In this document: in pieces, positions 9,431 through 21,490 of the stretch
How the letters are laid out: every line of letters begins with the position of its first letter
How positions within the stretch are numbered: the stretch's first letter is position 1
NCBI RefSeq assembly: GCF_964656455.1
Contig: NC_135726.1
Location: 31,401,930 to 31,465,929, forward strand
Direction of reading: 5' to 3'
DNA: 64,000 bases
Source of the DNA: Halichoerus grypus
Taxonomy: Eukaryota > Chordata > Mammalia > Carnivora > Phocidae
Made by a program: the position numbers and the translations under genes
Notes under the pieces: generated by a model
The model's input: the letters and a program-made list of their open reading frames with translations, nothing else
What the model was told of the DNA's origin: nothing
The model's database searches: none

Positions 9431-12400
9431 GAGGCCCTATCTGATGCATCTCGTGCCCCTGGTTCGGGTTAGGCAACTTTAAGACCCCTTGCACAAGAAT
9501 GACAAATGTGTGGCATGCATTCTATTGCTCTACCTTCCCATACCGTGGAAGACATTATGAATCAATCACTGTCCTAAATCTCTCGCTGGTCATGGAATTC
9601 TTCAAGGCCGACCTGAGGGTAGCCACTAGCAACTGATCAGAAATGACATGAAAAACGAAACCGTTTCCACACCTCTGTTCTAATGCCTAAATATGCAGCC
9701 TTCCTCATGTAGGAAGGGCTCTGCAAACACAAGAACATGAGACAATGTGAGGAAACAGTAGACCCTCCCTAATCACCATCTCCCCTCTGCTGAAGAATGG
9801 TCCAGAGAAGGGCTCATCAAAGGAGAGACATAGGTAACTGACCCATGTTAGGTGACCACATCTGGGATTTTTTTTTTTTTAATCTGGAGCTAAGGGTGGA
9901 AATCCAAGTTTTCTTTGGGAAGGAAGCCCTGAATTATGAGATTTAAGGGGTCAAAGACTGTGGGGAAACTACTCTGATAAAACAAAGCCATCATGCGGAG
10001 GGGCTTGAAAGCATCCCGTCCTATGTGGTCTCTGGCATCCAGTCATCTCTGAGGCTCCAATGGGCCTTTCATCTTTATCTTGGTGTGGGTGCATGTGCCA
10101 ATGAAATCCCCTTTTTGGTGAAACTTGTTTGAGTTCTAACTAATTTGCATTGTAATTAAAGCCATAGAAAATTGATAAAATGATTTTACTCAGTGTTTCT
10201 GGCATTCATACCTCTCTAAAACTGTACTTGTATGACTAACAAAATGTGATACAGCAAAGCTCTGGGCTGCCTCCATAACACCATGTCTGATGGAGGCTTA
10301 GAAGAAAATATGACTGATGGCTTTGGGGTTCCTGTGGCAGCTGCTCCCCACCCCAATATTTAATAATGATTCAACCAAGAGGGATTCATTCTTTCTCCGG
10401 GTTCTTAAATCAGATTCATCCTTCTCGGATCTAAAGCAAAAACTCATTTTTAGTAAGAAGCATCTTGTAGGGTTCTAGCCCTGACCTCGCCATGGATGTG
10501 TACGTGGCTTTGGAGGTGTCCCTTTCCTTCTTTGTGTTTCAGTCAAAGAAGGGAGTGGAGACAGTGGCCTCTAAGGGTCCTTATAGCAGTGAAGTTTCTT
10601 GATTGGCTTTGCGTGGAGCAGGACACAGTTGAGGTTCCCGGTTGACCTCTTCCCTCTGACTTGGCACTTCTCTAGGCTGAGGGAGCTGGTCTTTCTCTAA
10701 TAGCAAGAGGAATTTGCAACCACAGAATGCTTCTCTGCTCAACCTTCCTTGAGCCTTAGCTTCCCCACGGAGACCTGTCACTCTTTTATCTCATGAAGAG
10801 GAAATCCATTTCCCTGTTTTGAGTTCTATGGTTCCCACACTGTTTTCACTCACTCTTATCATTAGGCTTAAACCCCTTCTAGAATAACCCAGCTAGAGCA
10901 TCAGCCCCCATCTCTTAGGGATGCTCAAGTGACTTTTCCTTTCATACAACCTTCACTAAGTCACACGGTGAATAAAGTATGGGCTCCGACCAGGGCCTAG
11001 TTAACAAAGTTCTTCCAGAGTCGGGAAGCAAAAAGCCAGGCTTCCACCAAAACTCAGGAGCTGAGAGATCAGGGAGGGTCTTCTCTAGACCCTTTGTACC
11101 TTGCATTGGACTTTTGCCTCAATAAAAATGAGAAGACTGAAGGTCAGGCCAATGGAGGAGCTACACCCTCTGAGGTGTGTGCATGTGTGTGTTTCTTTTA
11201 AAAGAATGCCTTCCAAAGAAAAAGCTTGCTTGTGTGGGTGGACACTCTTTTAAGAGCCACGAATCAGCCTCTGTCTGCTCTAATGGATGTCTCGTCTGAG
11301 ACTTCTCAAGTGATTGGCACTTAGTACCCGATGGGTAATCAGGTGGAAAATCTTTTTAATTTGGTAGAGTTAGGGATGTCAGATCTGCTCTCATGATGTG
11401 ATGGACCAAAATACTCATCATTACAGAAGTGCATGGGGGAAAGAGAAAGATGAGAGAGAGTAGGGAGACCACCCTTCATTCCTTGCACGAAATTCTTCCA
11501 GAAGACCTAGTAATATGTTTATGGTTGAGGAAGCCCAGAGTTCATTTTAGAACCCAGGTCTCCTGACTCTTCCAGGGCTTTTTATTCTTGCCCCCATACT
11601 TCCTTTATTGAAGACTGCCCTCAGTTGTCTCTTCTGTACCTCCATGTGCTCAGACCCTTTCACGGCCATCATCTGGACCTCTCCAAGCCTTCTTTAGAGT
11701 ACATGTGTGTCCTAGAGTACATGCACATCAAAATGACTAACTCCACAAACAAGTAATGTTTGGTTTCCAAAAGGATTCTTCACTTTATTTTCCTGAGGAC
11801 TTCTTTGAAGAACTAGTGCTTCTGTGTTTAAATAGAACTTTGTTTCCAGAAAGTGGGATTGGAGGTCAATGCTGCAAGCAGAGGCTGTGGCCTGAAGAGC
11901 CATGTGCAAGACAAAGTGATGAGGTTGTGAAGACTGAATAAGCAGAGGGCACAAAGCAGAGCAAGGACACACGTCTGGAGTAGCAAACAGGGATAGTGGG
12001 GAGAGGTCAGAAAAAGCACAGACCCAGAGGATCTGAGGAGAGATCCCCCAAATCCTTCTACTGAGATCCAGAGAGCCACCTTGGACCCAGTTCCTGCTTC
12101 CCACAGCCTCCCCTGATTGCCATGGCCCCTAGCGACGATACCCCCATTCCCAAGTCAGCCAAGGGAGACACTGTTCCTTTATCCCCAAGTGCCTAGTTGC
12201 ATTATTTGTTTGTTTCAGGAATGAAGCCATTGTGTAAAATTCAGCCCATCCAAACCTCCAGCAGCTTATGGCAAGGCAGAAGTCCTCTAGTTTGGCTAAG
12301 GATCAGAGAAAGCCACAGTGGATCAGCAGGGACACTCTCTTTGGGGCTGACCCAGTGTGACTCTTCCCCACAGCAGAACGCTGGGTAAAGAATGAGAATG

Positions 12401-12944
12401 GATGGAGACACATCCCACTAGGACATTAGGAAGAGCAGCTAACTGACAGGAAACCGTGGGCTCAGGGACTGAGATCAGCTGCTTTGACAAATAAGTAAAG
12501 TCTTTCTTGGTTATTCCTGCTGCTAGATTTGACCCTTTGTTCTGTCCTAATCCCAGTTAACTATTCTCACACAATTCTAAAAGCTGGGTTCATACGAAGT
12601 CTTCTACTGACCCAGGGGAAAAATCATTTCATTCAGACACTTTTAGAGTAGTGCAATACTTTGGTAAATAGATCAGGCAAGCTGAAACCACTTTCTATTC
12701 CCAAAAAGTGGAGTCCATAGGAGTACCAAGCAAGTGACCTAGTGAAGAAAAAAAAGAAGCCCATCTATCTTTTTCTCTTCTACTCACACGGAACTCCAGG
12801 AGACCCCTGAGATTAACAGGATAATTAATCTCCTTTCGATAACTAATAGAAGTTAGTGGAAGCAGCTCTGATGTATGTAGAAATGTAGAGAGAAAATGTA
12901 GGAAATCGCATTTAACACCAAGTGTTGCCCAATACTGCTTATGT
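9431..12944. other. Repeat-poor unique sequence, no gene seen
   Basis: Apart from the octamer/homeodomain patch at 10080-10250 and a possible MIR piece near 11515-11610 ('gaacccaggtctcctgact'), I recognise nothing. Open frames at 11712-12104 overlap in several phases and carry no family motif. Confidence 0.45.
10080..10250. promoter_or_regulatory. Candidate regulatory patch with POU octamer and homeodomain core
   Basis: A perfect POU octamer ATTTGCAT lies at 10143-10150, two bases from a TAATTA core at 10153-10158, in AT-rich non-repetitive sequence. The arrangement resembles POU/homeobox composite sites in developmental enhancers. Function is inference. Confidence 0.25.
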
Positions 12945-13045
12945 TGCCTTGAGCAAATCCTCAACCTTTCAGGGCTTTGGTTTCTCCACCTGTAAAGTGA
13001 AATGTGGGACTTGGCCGGTCATTTTCTGACTATGTTTCCTGCAGC
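12945..13045 (+). repeat. MIR fragment
   Basis: 'ttgagcaaatcctcaacctttcagggctttggtttctccacctgtaaagtgaaatg' follows the sense MIR core 'cctcagtttcctcatctgtaaaatg'. Confidence 0.5.
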
Positions 13046-14488
13046 CCTAGGGCAGGGTGAAGGAATAGAAGCAGGTGGGGGTCCCTGGCTCTCCACCTGC
13101 ATTAAATGGGACAGCTCCGGGCTTACCTGTGTTACATAATGAGCTTCTGCCTATTCTTTCCATTAAAGGGTTTTACTGCTTAAAAATAGGTTTAAAAGTA
13201 AAATAAAGTTGAAAACCCTGAACTTAGTGGCTTCCGGAGTGAATTCTACGGGAAAAAATATCATTATCAGAAAGAGATTTGTGCACAGACACTACACGGA
13301 ATAGAAATGCTATCAGTGAAGAACATCAGCGTCAATTCTGAAATCAGATCATTCAATCATTTAATAGACTTCAACACCAGGCTGGCTAGGGCATATTTAT
13401 ATCCCACCTTATTCATCCCCATCCCCAAATATTTGACCAATGCGTAGTCGCTTAAAATAATCCACCTTATAATAATAAACTCTATAATTATAGTTTTGTT
13501 TAATATCCACTAATCAATATTTTATATTTGAGGAAAAAAACCCCAAAATTCTCTTTTAAAATGAGTAGCATGAGAACTTGGAATATGCTATTCAAGATGC
13601 CTCTTAGCCTATAGATGGCACTTGGTGTGTTAAGTTAGGGCCCCCAGAGGCAGACCCAGGCATGAAGTTTGTGTATAAGTATTTGCTTAAGTAATTTCTC
13701 CCTTTAGAAATTGTCGAGAAAGTAGGGGGAGCAGGACAAGAAAGGGAAAAAACAAATACTAGGATACGACTTCAGGTAAAGTCCCAACTTTAGTCTGATC
13801 CTTCAGAGGGATGCCTGGGAGTGTGTTCCTACAAGAGTCAAAGGGTCTAGGCCCCACACACTTGTCCCAGTCAGCTAAGGGCTGACCCAAAGGGAATGCA
13901 AGTACCCAGGTACCTCCAGCTCTCCGCATTTTGGGGCAAAACAGCTCCGCAGCCTGAGGGTGGGTCTCATGAGAGCGGATCTGGGTGAAGGAGGGCATCT
14001 GGATAGAGCAGGGCAGGTGATGTGCATTGCAAACTGCAGGCTATCAAGTGGGTCAGGTTTAGGGGGCCACAATTTAACAACACATTTGGCCCAAGATGCT
14101 CCATTGCTGAAAAAGCAGTGCCAACAAATATGAAAAAAAATATGAAAGCCCAAGGAAGCATTTGTGGCAAGTTTGGATGAGTGAATAAGAAAGGAATACC
14201 CAAGATGAAAATGTTACTGTACTCGTGCATTAGTAATTTTTTGTCAAGTCAAAGGTCCATTAAATATGGCAGTGTAATTCCAAAAGAACATTTTCTATTC
14301 CATTGGCATTAAATTTCTTTTTGACATCTTGGAGGGCAGCTTCATGGAATAACTTCTCATTTCACTGCCACTTTCCACTTCAAGTGCTCAGCTGTTACGC
14401 CAGCCAGCCCACTCCATCAATCTCAATCCTTTCCCTTCAAGGCACTTTTATATTTCTACATTTCTGATGATTATGCATATCCTTTTTG
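13046..14488. other. Unique sequence, nothing firm
   Basis: 13440-13560 is strongly AT-rich. Near 13635-13700 'cccccagaggcagacccaggcatgaagtttg' looks like part of an old interspersed repeat that I cannot name. Confidence 0.4.
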
Positions 14489-14620
14489 TCTCTGATACTG
14501 AATCATAAACTCCCTGAGGGTAAAGACCATGTTAATTACCAATACATTCCAGTGCCTACAATAAAGGTTTTCATAAACTCTGAGCAGGTAATAAAGGTTT
14601 GCAAGTTGACTTAAACTATC
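14489..14620 (+). repeat. L2 3' end fragment
   Basis: 'aaactccctgagggtaaagaccatgtt' then 'ccagtgcctacaataaagg' follows the sense L2 3' end (stock phrase 'ctccatgagggcagggac...agtgcctggcacatag'). Confidence 0.5.
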
Positions 14621-14688
14621 TATAGTCCAACGCTTTACTCTGATAGTTCCATGCAAGCAAAAGTGTTCCTGGCCCTCCATTCTATTGG

Positions 14689-14761
14689 ATTCCTTAGGTT
14701 AATCAACCAAGGATTCCCTTAGGTGATTAATCCTAATTCCTTAGGTAATTAATCAACCAAG
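14689..14761 (+). repeat. Short local direct repeats (CCTTAGGT...AATCAACCAAG)
   Basis: ATTCCTTAGGTTAATCAACC at 14689-14708 recurs as ATTCCTTAGGTAATTAATCA at 14736-14755, both followed by ACCAAG or CAAG, with a third partial copy at 14712-14733 in between. The copies are spaced by about 25-47 bp. Confidence 0.8.
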
Positions 14762-14880
14762 TATTTATTGAGCACCTAGTCTGTACCCATCTTGACATTA
14801 GGAAGATTACAAAGTGGTATAAAACACAGTTGAAGCAGCCTGGGAACTTAAACTGTTTGGTAGAAACAGTGTTTTACCCA
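14755..14880 (-). repeat. L2 fragment (antisense)
   Basis: 'caaccaagtatttattgagcacctagtctgtac' then 'acattaggaagattacaaag' follows the reverse complement of the L2 3' end. Confidence 0.5.
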
Positions 14881-15689
14881 TATGAATCAAGAAAAAGGAT
14901 AATATAACAATATAACCAAGTGCTACATTATCAAATGCTATAAAAATTCAAATGGTAGTAAATATATCAAAAGTTAATTGTAAAGTACAGACCGTAAAAG
15001 CGAAAGAAGCTGGAACAGATTTTATCACCATGATCAGTTGGTAGTGGTTGCCTAGAGAATCAACTCAAGAAGTCTTAGCCCAATTCTGAGCTGTGTCAGG
15101 GTCTAAACTGATAATGTCTGCCAGGGCAAGAAATGATGAGTGGCTACATAGTGCAGCAAATTTTCCATCCCTGCCAACAATGTTCACTTACTTCATGGTC
15201 AAAAATAACTTAATAGAAGAGAGCTTTGGAACCCAGCTACCAAAGGTAAATCCAATGCCAATTTCATTTTAAAAATTACATTTCCTAGGAACAAGCTGGT
15301 TCTTCCCAGAATACAACATTCACTTTACTCATGAAGACCAGTCCCAGTGCCTACTTCTTTCCCTTTCCAAACAAATTTGCCCAATCAGATCATCTCCTGG
15401 AGGGGAGGACAAATACATCTAAATCTACCCTGGACAGAGAACTTGCAGAAAAGTAAGAAAGGAGAGGGGAAGCTAGTCTGAGTTCAATGTCAGTGGAGAA
15501 ATGCAGGCAGAGGAATACTCCATCATTCACCAGGGATACCCCTATGCTATTTGCATATCACTTGGTAAAGAATGTGTAGGAAATTAATCATGTTATTCCC
15601 AGGCTTGATTATCTCCAGCTTGGGTGGACCCTTGGAAGATCAGGTAAGAAGAGTAAAGTCTAAGAAAAAGAACATTGAATTTGCCAACT

Positions 15690-15790
15690 CAGAAGAATTG
15701 GGGTCTAGTACCAGATCTAGCACTTCCTTGTATGAAACCTTGAGCACCACTTATATCTCAGCTTTCTCATCTGAAAAATGAAACCAGTAT
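15690..15790 (+). repeat. MIR fragment
   Basis: 'gaattggggtctagtaccagatctagcacttcc' followed by 'ctcagctttctcatctgaaaaatgaaacc' follows the sense MIR body and core. Confidence 0.55.
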
Positions 15791-16529
15791 TTTTGGTTTC
15801 TATAGAGAATACTTATTGTTTGAGGCTAACTTCTTCTGCCCCCCGTTTTTGGTAAATGTGCCCTGAATATATTTTGAGTCCCCATCCTACCTTATTTTTA
15901 GGCATATAAATTGTGGGAGACTGACCCCCCCATTTTAGAACCTAGGAAGACCAATGAATAGGTTAGACCCATCTTTCTAGTGACTGATTAAAAGGTGGGT
16001 ACAAAAAGAGGTGTGTTGGTTAATGTGTAACAACTGGCTCTGTGAGTAATTGAGGTGTTGATTTGTGGCTATTGCCAATTTCCGTGGGGTAAATTCCCAC
16101 CATGGCAGACTTTGAGCTACCAACATGATGTCCCTGAACTTGGTACTGGGAAAAGATTTACACCATGTGTGCTGGCCCTAGCACACCAATGATGCAATCC
16201 AATAGAAATAAAGCTCAAGCTGGGTAAGCAAGTGTATAAAGTCTTCTCCACTTGGCATGGTTCCATGAGGGTCTAAAGTTTGGGGCTAGTAGAACTATTT
16301 ACTACAAAGAGAGGCACTTGGAGATCTGGAGCCTCACCAGAGGAAGTATGACAAATCCAGATCATGTCACCTGACTCTTGGATCATTTCATGTATAAAGC
16401 CATTTCTATCTACGAATTCACATTTTTGCCTAAGCTATGTTGCATCAGATTTTATGTCAATTACAACCAAATGAAAACCAACTGTATCCTACATTTGTCA
16501 TAGAATTGTTATAAGAGTAAAGACTTGCT
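15791..16529. other. Unique sequence, nothing recognised
   Basis: No repeat family, RNA gene or convincing reading frame is seen in this stretch between a MIR fragment and a large L1. Confidence 0.45.
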
Positions 16530-16759
16530 CCAAAAAATTAATAGAAGTCTTTGGAGAAACTGAATGAACAAGGGAGAATTTCAACAAAGAGAGAAAATAT
16601 TTAAAAAGTACCAAACAGAAATTACAGAGCTTAAGAACACAATAATTGAACTGAAAAACTCAATAGAGGGGTTTAACAACAAACTACATCGAAGAGAAAA
16701 AGGATCAGCTTTCAAATATTTTCACTCAAAAAAAAAATGACTTTTTTTATGATATTTTA

Positions 16760-16871
16760 TTTTTTTAAAAGTTTATTTATTTAAGTAATCTCTACACCCA
16801 ACATGGGCTTGATCTCAGGACTCCAAGATCAAGACTCACATGTTCCACCAACTGAGCCAGCTGGGTGCCCC
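16760..16871 (-). mobile_element. Short old CAN SINE, antisense
   Basis: 'aaaagtttatttatttaagtaatctctacaccca' to 'gagccagctgggtgcccc' is a short antisense CAN SINE. Imperfect target duplications TATGATATTTTA (16748-16759) and TATGACATTTTA (16872-16883) flank it. Divergence suggests an older subfamily than the other copies. Confidence 0.85.
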
Positions 16872-17059
16872 TATGACATTTTAATACAAATAAGTGGTTA
16901 GGAAAAAGATGTTATTGAAAAAAAATTATGGCAAAAATTCTATCCCTTAATTCATTCCATGTTCATTCTAAGAGTTAGCAAATTGTTGTATTTAACTTTT
17001 TCTAAAGGTAAGATAAGATACATTATTTTTTCCATTTTTTAAGATACAGGCCCAGCAAA

Positions 17060-17650
17060 CTCAAAGACAAGGCAGTGGAATTCATCCAAAAATCAGAGGA
17101 GCAAAAGGGGAAAAAAAAAAGAATGAAAATAAGTGAAGATAGCTTAAAGGATTGATCAGACACCATCAGATGGGCCAAAGTACTCACTATAGGAGTCCCA
17201 GAAGGAGATGAGAGAAAGAAGGGTACAGAAGGCTTATTCAGAGAAATAATGACTAAAAACTTCCCTAACCTGGGAAAAGAAACAGACATCCAGATCCAGG
17301 AAGGCCATAAATCAACAAATAAATTGAATCCAAAGACAGCCACACTGAGACAAATTATTTAAAAATTGTCTGAAGTTGAAGACGGGGAAAGAATCTTAAA
17401 AGCAGCAAAAGAAAAGCAATGTGTTATGTTGTACAGGGGAACACCCATAAGACTATCAGCAAATTTTCTCAACAGAAACCTTGCAGGCTATGGGGAAGTG
17501 GGTTGCTATATTCAAAAATGCTGAAAGAAAAATCTATCAACCAAGAATACTCTATCCAGCTAAATCATCCTTCAGAACTAAAGGAGAGATGAAGAGACAA
17601 ACAAAGGCTGAAAAATTTCATTGACAATAAGTTGGCCTTATAAGAAATAT
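17060..17650 (+). pseudogene. L1 ORF1 remnant
   Basis: The stretch follows L1 ORF1 in order, for instance 'aaatcagaggagcaaaaggg', 'gaaacagacatccagatccagg', 'aatcttaaaagcagcaaaag' and 'ccaagaatactctatccagct'. ORF1 encodes the RNA-binding chaperone of the L1 particle. No open frame longer than about 60 codons survives on the plus strand, so it is dead. A 350-bp stretch without L1 similarity separates it from the ORF1-like start at 16530-16700. Confidence 0.75.
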
Positions 17651-19189
17651 TAAGGGAGTTCTTTCTTTAACCTGAAACAAAATGATGCTAATTAATAACA
17701 GGAAAAGATGAAAGCATAAAACCCACTAATAATGGTAAATATATAGTTAAATTCAGACACATAATGTAATGGTGCTGAGTAAATCACTTCTAACTCTAGT
17801 ATGAAGATTAAAAGACAAAGCATTAAAAGTAACTATAACTATAATAATTTGTTAATGAATACACAAGGTAGAAAGATGCAAATTGTGACATTAAAAACAT
17901 GAAATATGGGAAGGGAGTATAAAAATACAGAGCTTTTGTATGCATTCAAAGTTTAGTTGTTATGAGCTTTAAAAGAACTTTATAAATATGTTTTCTGTGA
18001 GCCTCGTAGTAGCCACAAAGCAAAAGCCTATAATAGATATACAAAAGATAAAGGAATACATAAAGAGAAAATAATTAAATCATACCACTACAGAAAATCA
18101 TCACACCACAAAGAGAGAGAGAGAAATAGAGGAAGAGAGGGATCACAAAACAACCAGAAAACAATTAACAAAATGGCAAGAGTAAATCCATGCCTATCCA
18201 TAGTTACTTTAAATGAAAATGGACTAAATCTCCAATCAAAAGACATACAGTGGCTGAATGGATTTAAGAAAACAACAATATGCTGCCTACAAGAGACTCA
18301 CTGCACTCTAAAGAAGCACATAGACTGAAAGTGAAGAGATGGAAACAGAAATTCCATGAACATGGAAACCAAAGAAACAGTGGTAACTATGCTTATATCA
18401 GAGAAAATAGACTTTAACTTAAAGACTGTAACAAGAGACAAAGAAAGTCATTATGTAATGATAAAGGGGTCAATTCATCCAGAGAATATAACATTTGTGA
18501 ATATTTATGTGCCCAAGGAGCACCTAAATACATAAAGCAAATATTAACAGATCTAAAGGGAGAAATTGACAGCAATACAATAACAGCAGAGTTTAACATT
18601 CCACTTTCAACAGTGCATAGATTACCCAGAGAGAAAATCAATATGAAAACATCAGACTTAAACTATAGTTAGACCAGCTGGATCTAACAGCCACAGACAG
18701 AACATTCCATCCAATAGCAGCAGAATACAATTCTTCTCAAACACAAATGGAGTTTGTCTTCTTAAAGACAGATCATATGTTAGGCCAAAAAACAAGTCTT
18801 AATAAATTTAATAATTGAAATTATATCAAGCATCTTTTCTGACCACGATGATATGAAACAAAATATCAATTATGAGAACAAAACTACAAAATTCATACAT
18901 ATCTGGAAACTAAACAACATGTTCCTGAACAACCAATGGGTTAAAGAAGGAATCAAAATAGAACTTAAAAAAAAAAAATCTTGAAACAAATGAGAATGAA
19001 AACACAACATACCCGCACTTATGGGATGCAGCAAATGCAGTTCTAAGAGGGAAGTTTATAGCAATAAAAGCCTACATTAAGAAAAACAAAAAATCTCAAA
19101 TAAACAACTTAACTTTATACCTCAAAACTAGAAAAAGGAGAATAAACTAAGCACACAATTAGCAGAGGGAAGACATAACAAGGATCAGG

Positions 19190-19412
19190 GGCACCTGGGT
19201 GGCTCAGTCAGTTAAGTGGCCAACTCTTGATTTCAGCCCAGATCATGATCTCAGCGTCCTGGGATCAGTCCTGCATCAGCTCCATGCTGAGTGGGGAGTC
19301 TGCTTGAGGATTCTCTCCCTCTCCCTCCGCCCCTCCCCCAGCTTGTGTGCTCTCCCAATCTCTCTCTCTCTTTCAAAATAAATAAGTAAATCTTTTTTAA
19401 AAAAGAAAAGAA
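19190..19412 (+). mobile_element. CAN SINE
   Basis: Head 'ggcacctgggtggctcagtcagttaag', CT-rich body and 'aaaataaataagtaaatctttttt' tail. Near-perfect target duplication ATAACAAGGATCAGG (19175-19189) and ATAACAAAGATCAGG (19413-19427). Inserted in the old L1 ORF2. Confidence 0.96.
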
Positions 19413-21290
19413 ATAACAAAGATCAGGATGGAAATAAATGAAGTAGAGACTATAAAGACAATAGAAAATATCAATGAAATTAAGAGCTAGTTTTTTTTTT
19501 AAGATAAACAAAATAGACAAATCTTTAGTTAGACTTACCAAGAAAAAAAGAGAGAGGACTCAGATAAAATTGTAAATAAAAATGGACACATTCCAGTTGA
19601 TATGACAGAAACACAAAGGATTGTAAGAGATTACTATGAACAATTATATGCCAACAAATTGGACAATCTAGAAGAAATGCATAAATTCCTAGAAATATAC
19701 AATCCACCAAGATGAATCATAAAGAAATATAAAATCTGAATGGACCAATTACTAGTCTGGAGATTGAATCAGTAATAAAAAAACCTCCCAACAAAGAAAA
19801 TTCCAGGACCAGATGGCTTCACCAGTGAATTCTACTAAACATTTAAAGAGGAACTAATGCCAATCCATCTCAAACTCTTTCAAAAAATAGAAAAGGAGGA
19901 AAGACTTCTAGATTCATTTTATGAGGCCAGCATTACCCTAATACCAAAGCCAGATAAGGACATTACAAAAAAAAAAGAAAATTACAGGCCAATACCCTTG
20001 ATGAATGTAGATGTAAAAATCCTCAACAAAATATTAGCAAACCAAATTCAACAATACATTAAAATGTATTGTTTAAAATATCAAGTGGGATTCATTCCAG
20101 GGGTACAAGGATAGTTCGACATCTGCAAATCAATCAATGTGATACATTATATTAACAAAATGAAGGATAAAAATCATATAATCATCTCAGATGCAGAAGA
20201 AGCATTTGACAAAATTCAACATTCTTTCATGACAAAAACACAACAAACTGGGTATGAAACAACATAATAAAGGCCATGTATGAGAAGCCCACAATTAACA
20301 TCATAGTCAGGGAAGAAAAAGGAAATATAGGGCATTCAAATCAGAATGGAAGAAGCAAAATAGTTTTTATTTGCAGGTGACATGATATTATATATAGAAA
20401 ACCTTAAAGACTCCACCAAAACACTGTTAGAACTGATAAACAATTTCAGTAAGGTTTCAGGATACAAAATCAATATACAAAAATTAGTTGCATTTCTATG
20501 TACCATGAACAAACTATCAGAAATAGAAATTAATAAAACAATTCCATTTATAATTGCATCAAAAAAAATTAAAACACTTAGGAATAAATTTTACCAAGGA
20601 GATGAAAGATCTATACACTGGAACTATAAGGCATTAATGAAAGAAATTGAAGAAGACACAAATAAATGAAAAGATGTTCCATGTTCATGGATTGGACAAA
20701 CTTGTGTTGTTAAAATGTCCCAAAGTGATCTACAGATTCAATGCAATACTTGTCAAAATGCAAATGACATTTTTTCACAGAAATAGAAAAAAAAAATCTT
20801 AAAACCTGTATGAAACCACGAAAGACCCTGAATAGCCAAAGCAATCTTGAGAAAAAGCTCAAGGCAACATAGTTTCTGATTTCAAACCATATTAAAAGGT
20901 ATAGTAATAAAAATAGTATGGTATTGGCATACAAAAAGAAACATAGATAAATGGAACAGAATAGAAAATCCAGAAATAAACCCACATATATATGGTCAAT
21001 TAATTTACAACAAAAAAGCCAAGAATACACAATGGGAAAAAGTTTCTTCAATCAAGCAAAGGAATGAAACTGGACCTCTATCTTACAACACACACAAAAA
21101 TCAACTCCAAATGTATTAGACAGGAAGGTAAGACTTGAAACCTAAAACTCTCAGAAGAAAAACATAGGGGATGGTTCTTTGACATTGATCTCGGCAATGA
21201 CTTTTTTTTGGATTTGACAAAAACAAATGCAAAACAAAAGCAAAAATCAGCAAATGGAGCTACATCAAACAAAAAAGTTTCTGTACAGCA

Positions 21291-21490
21291 GGGGCGCCTG
21301 GGTGGCTCAGTTGTTAAGTATCTGCCTTCAGCTCAGGTCATGGTCCCAGGGTCCTGGGATCGAGCCCCCCATAGGGCTCCCTGCTCCGCTGGAAGCCTGC
21401 TTCTCCCTCTCCCACTCTCCCTGCCTGTGTTCCCTCTCTCACTGTGCCTCTCTCTGTCAAATAAATAAATAAAATCTTAAAAAAAAAAAA
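21291..21490 (+). mobile_element. CAN SINE
   Basis: Head 'ggggcgcctgggtggctcag', body and poly-A tail. An 18-bp target duplication with one mismatch: AAAAGTTTCTGTACAGCA (21273-21290) and AAAAGCTTCTGTACAGCA (21491-21508). Inserted in the old L1. Confidence 0.97.

Noticed and set aside
19199..19381. 60-codon ORF with Leu/Ser-rich tail
   Set aside because: Translation of a CAN SINE body; the same frame opens in most SINE copies.
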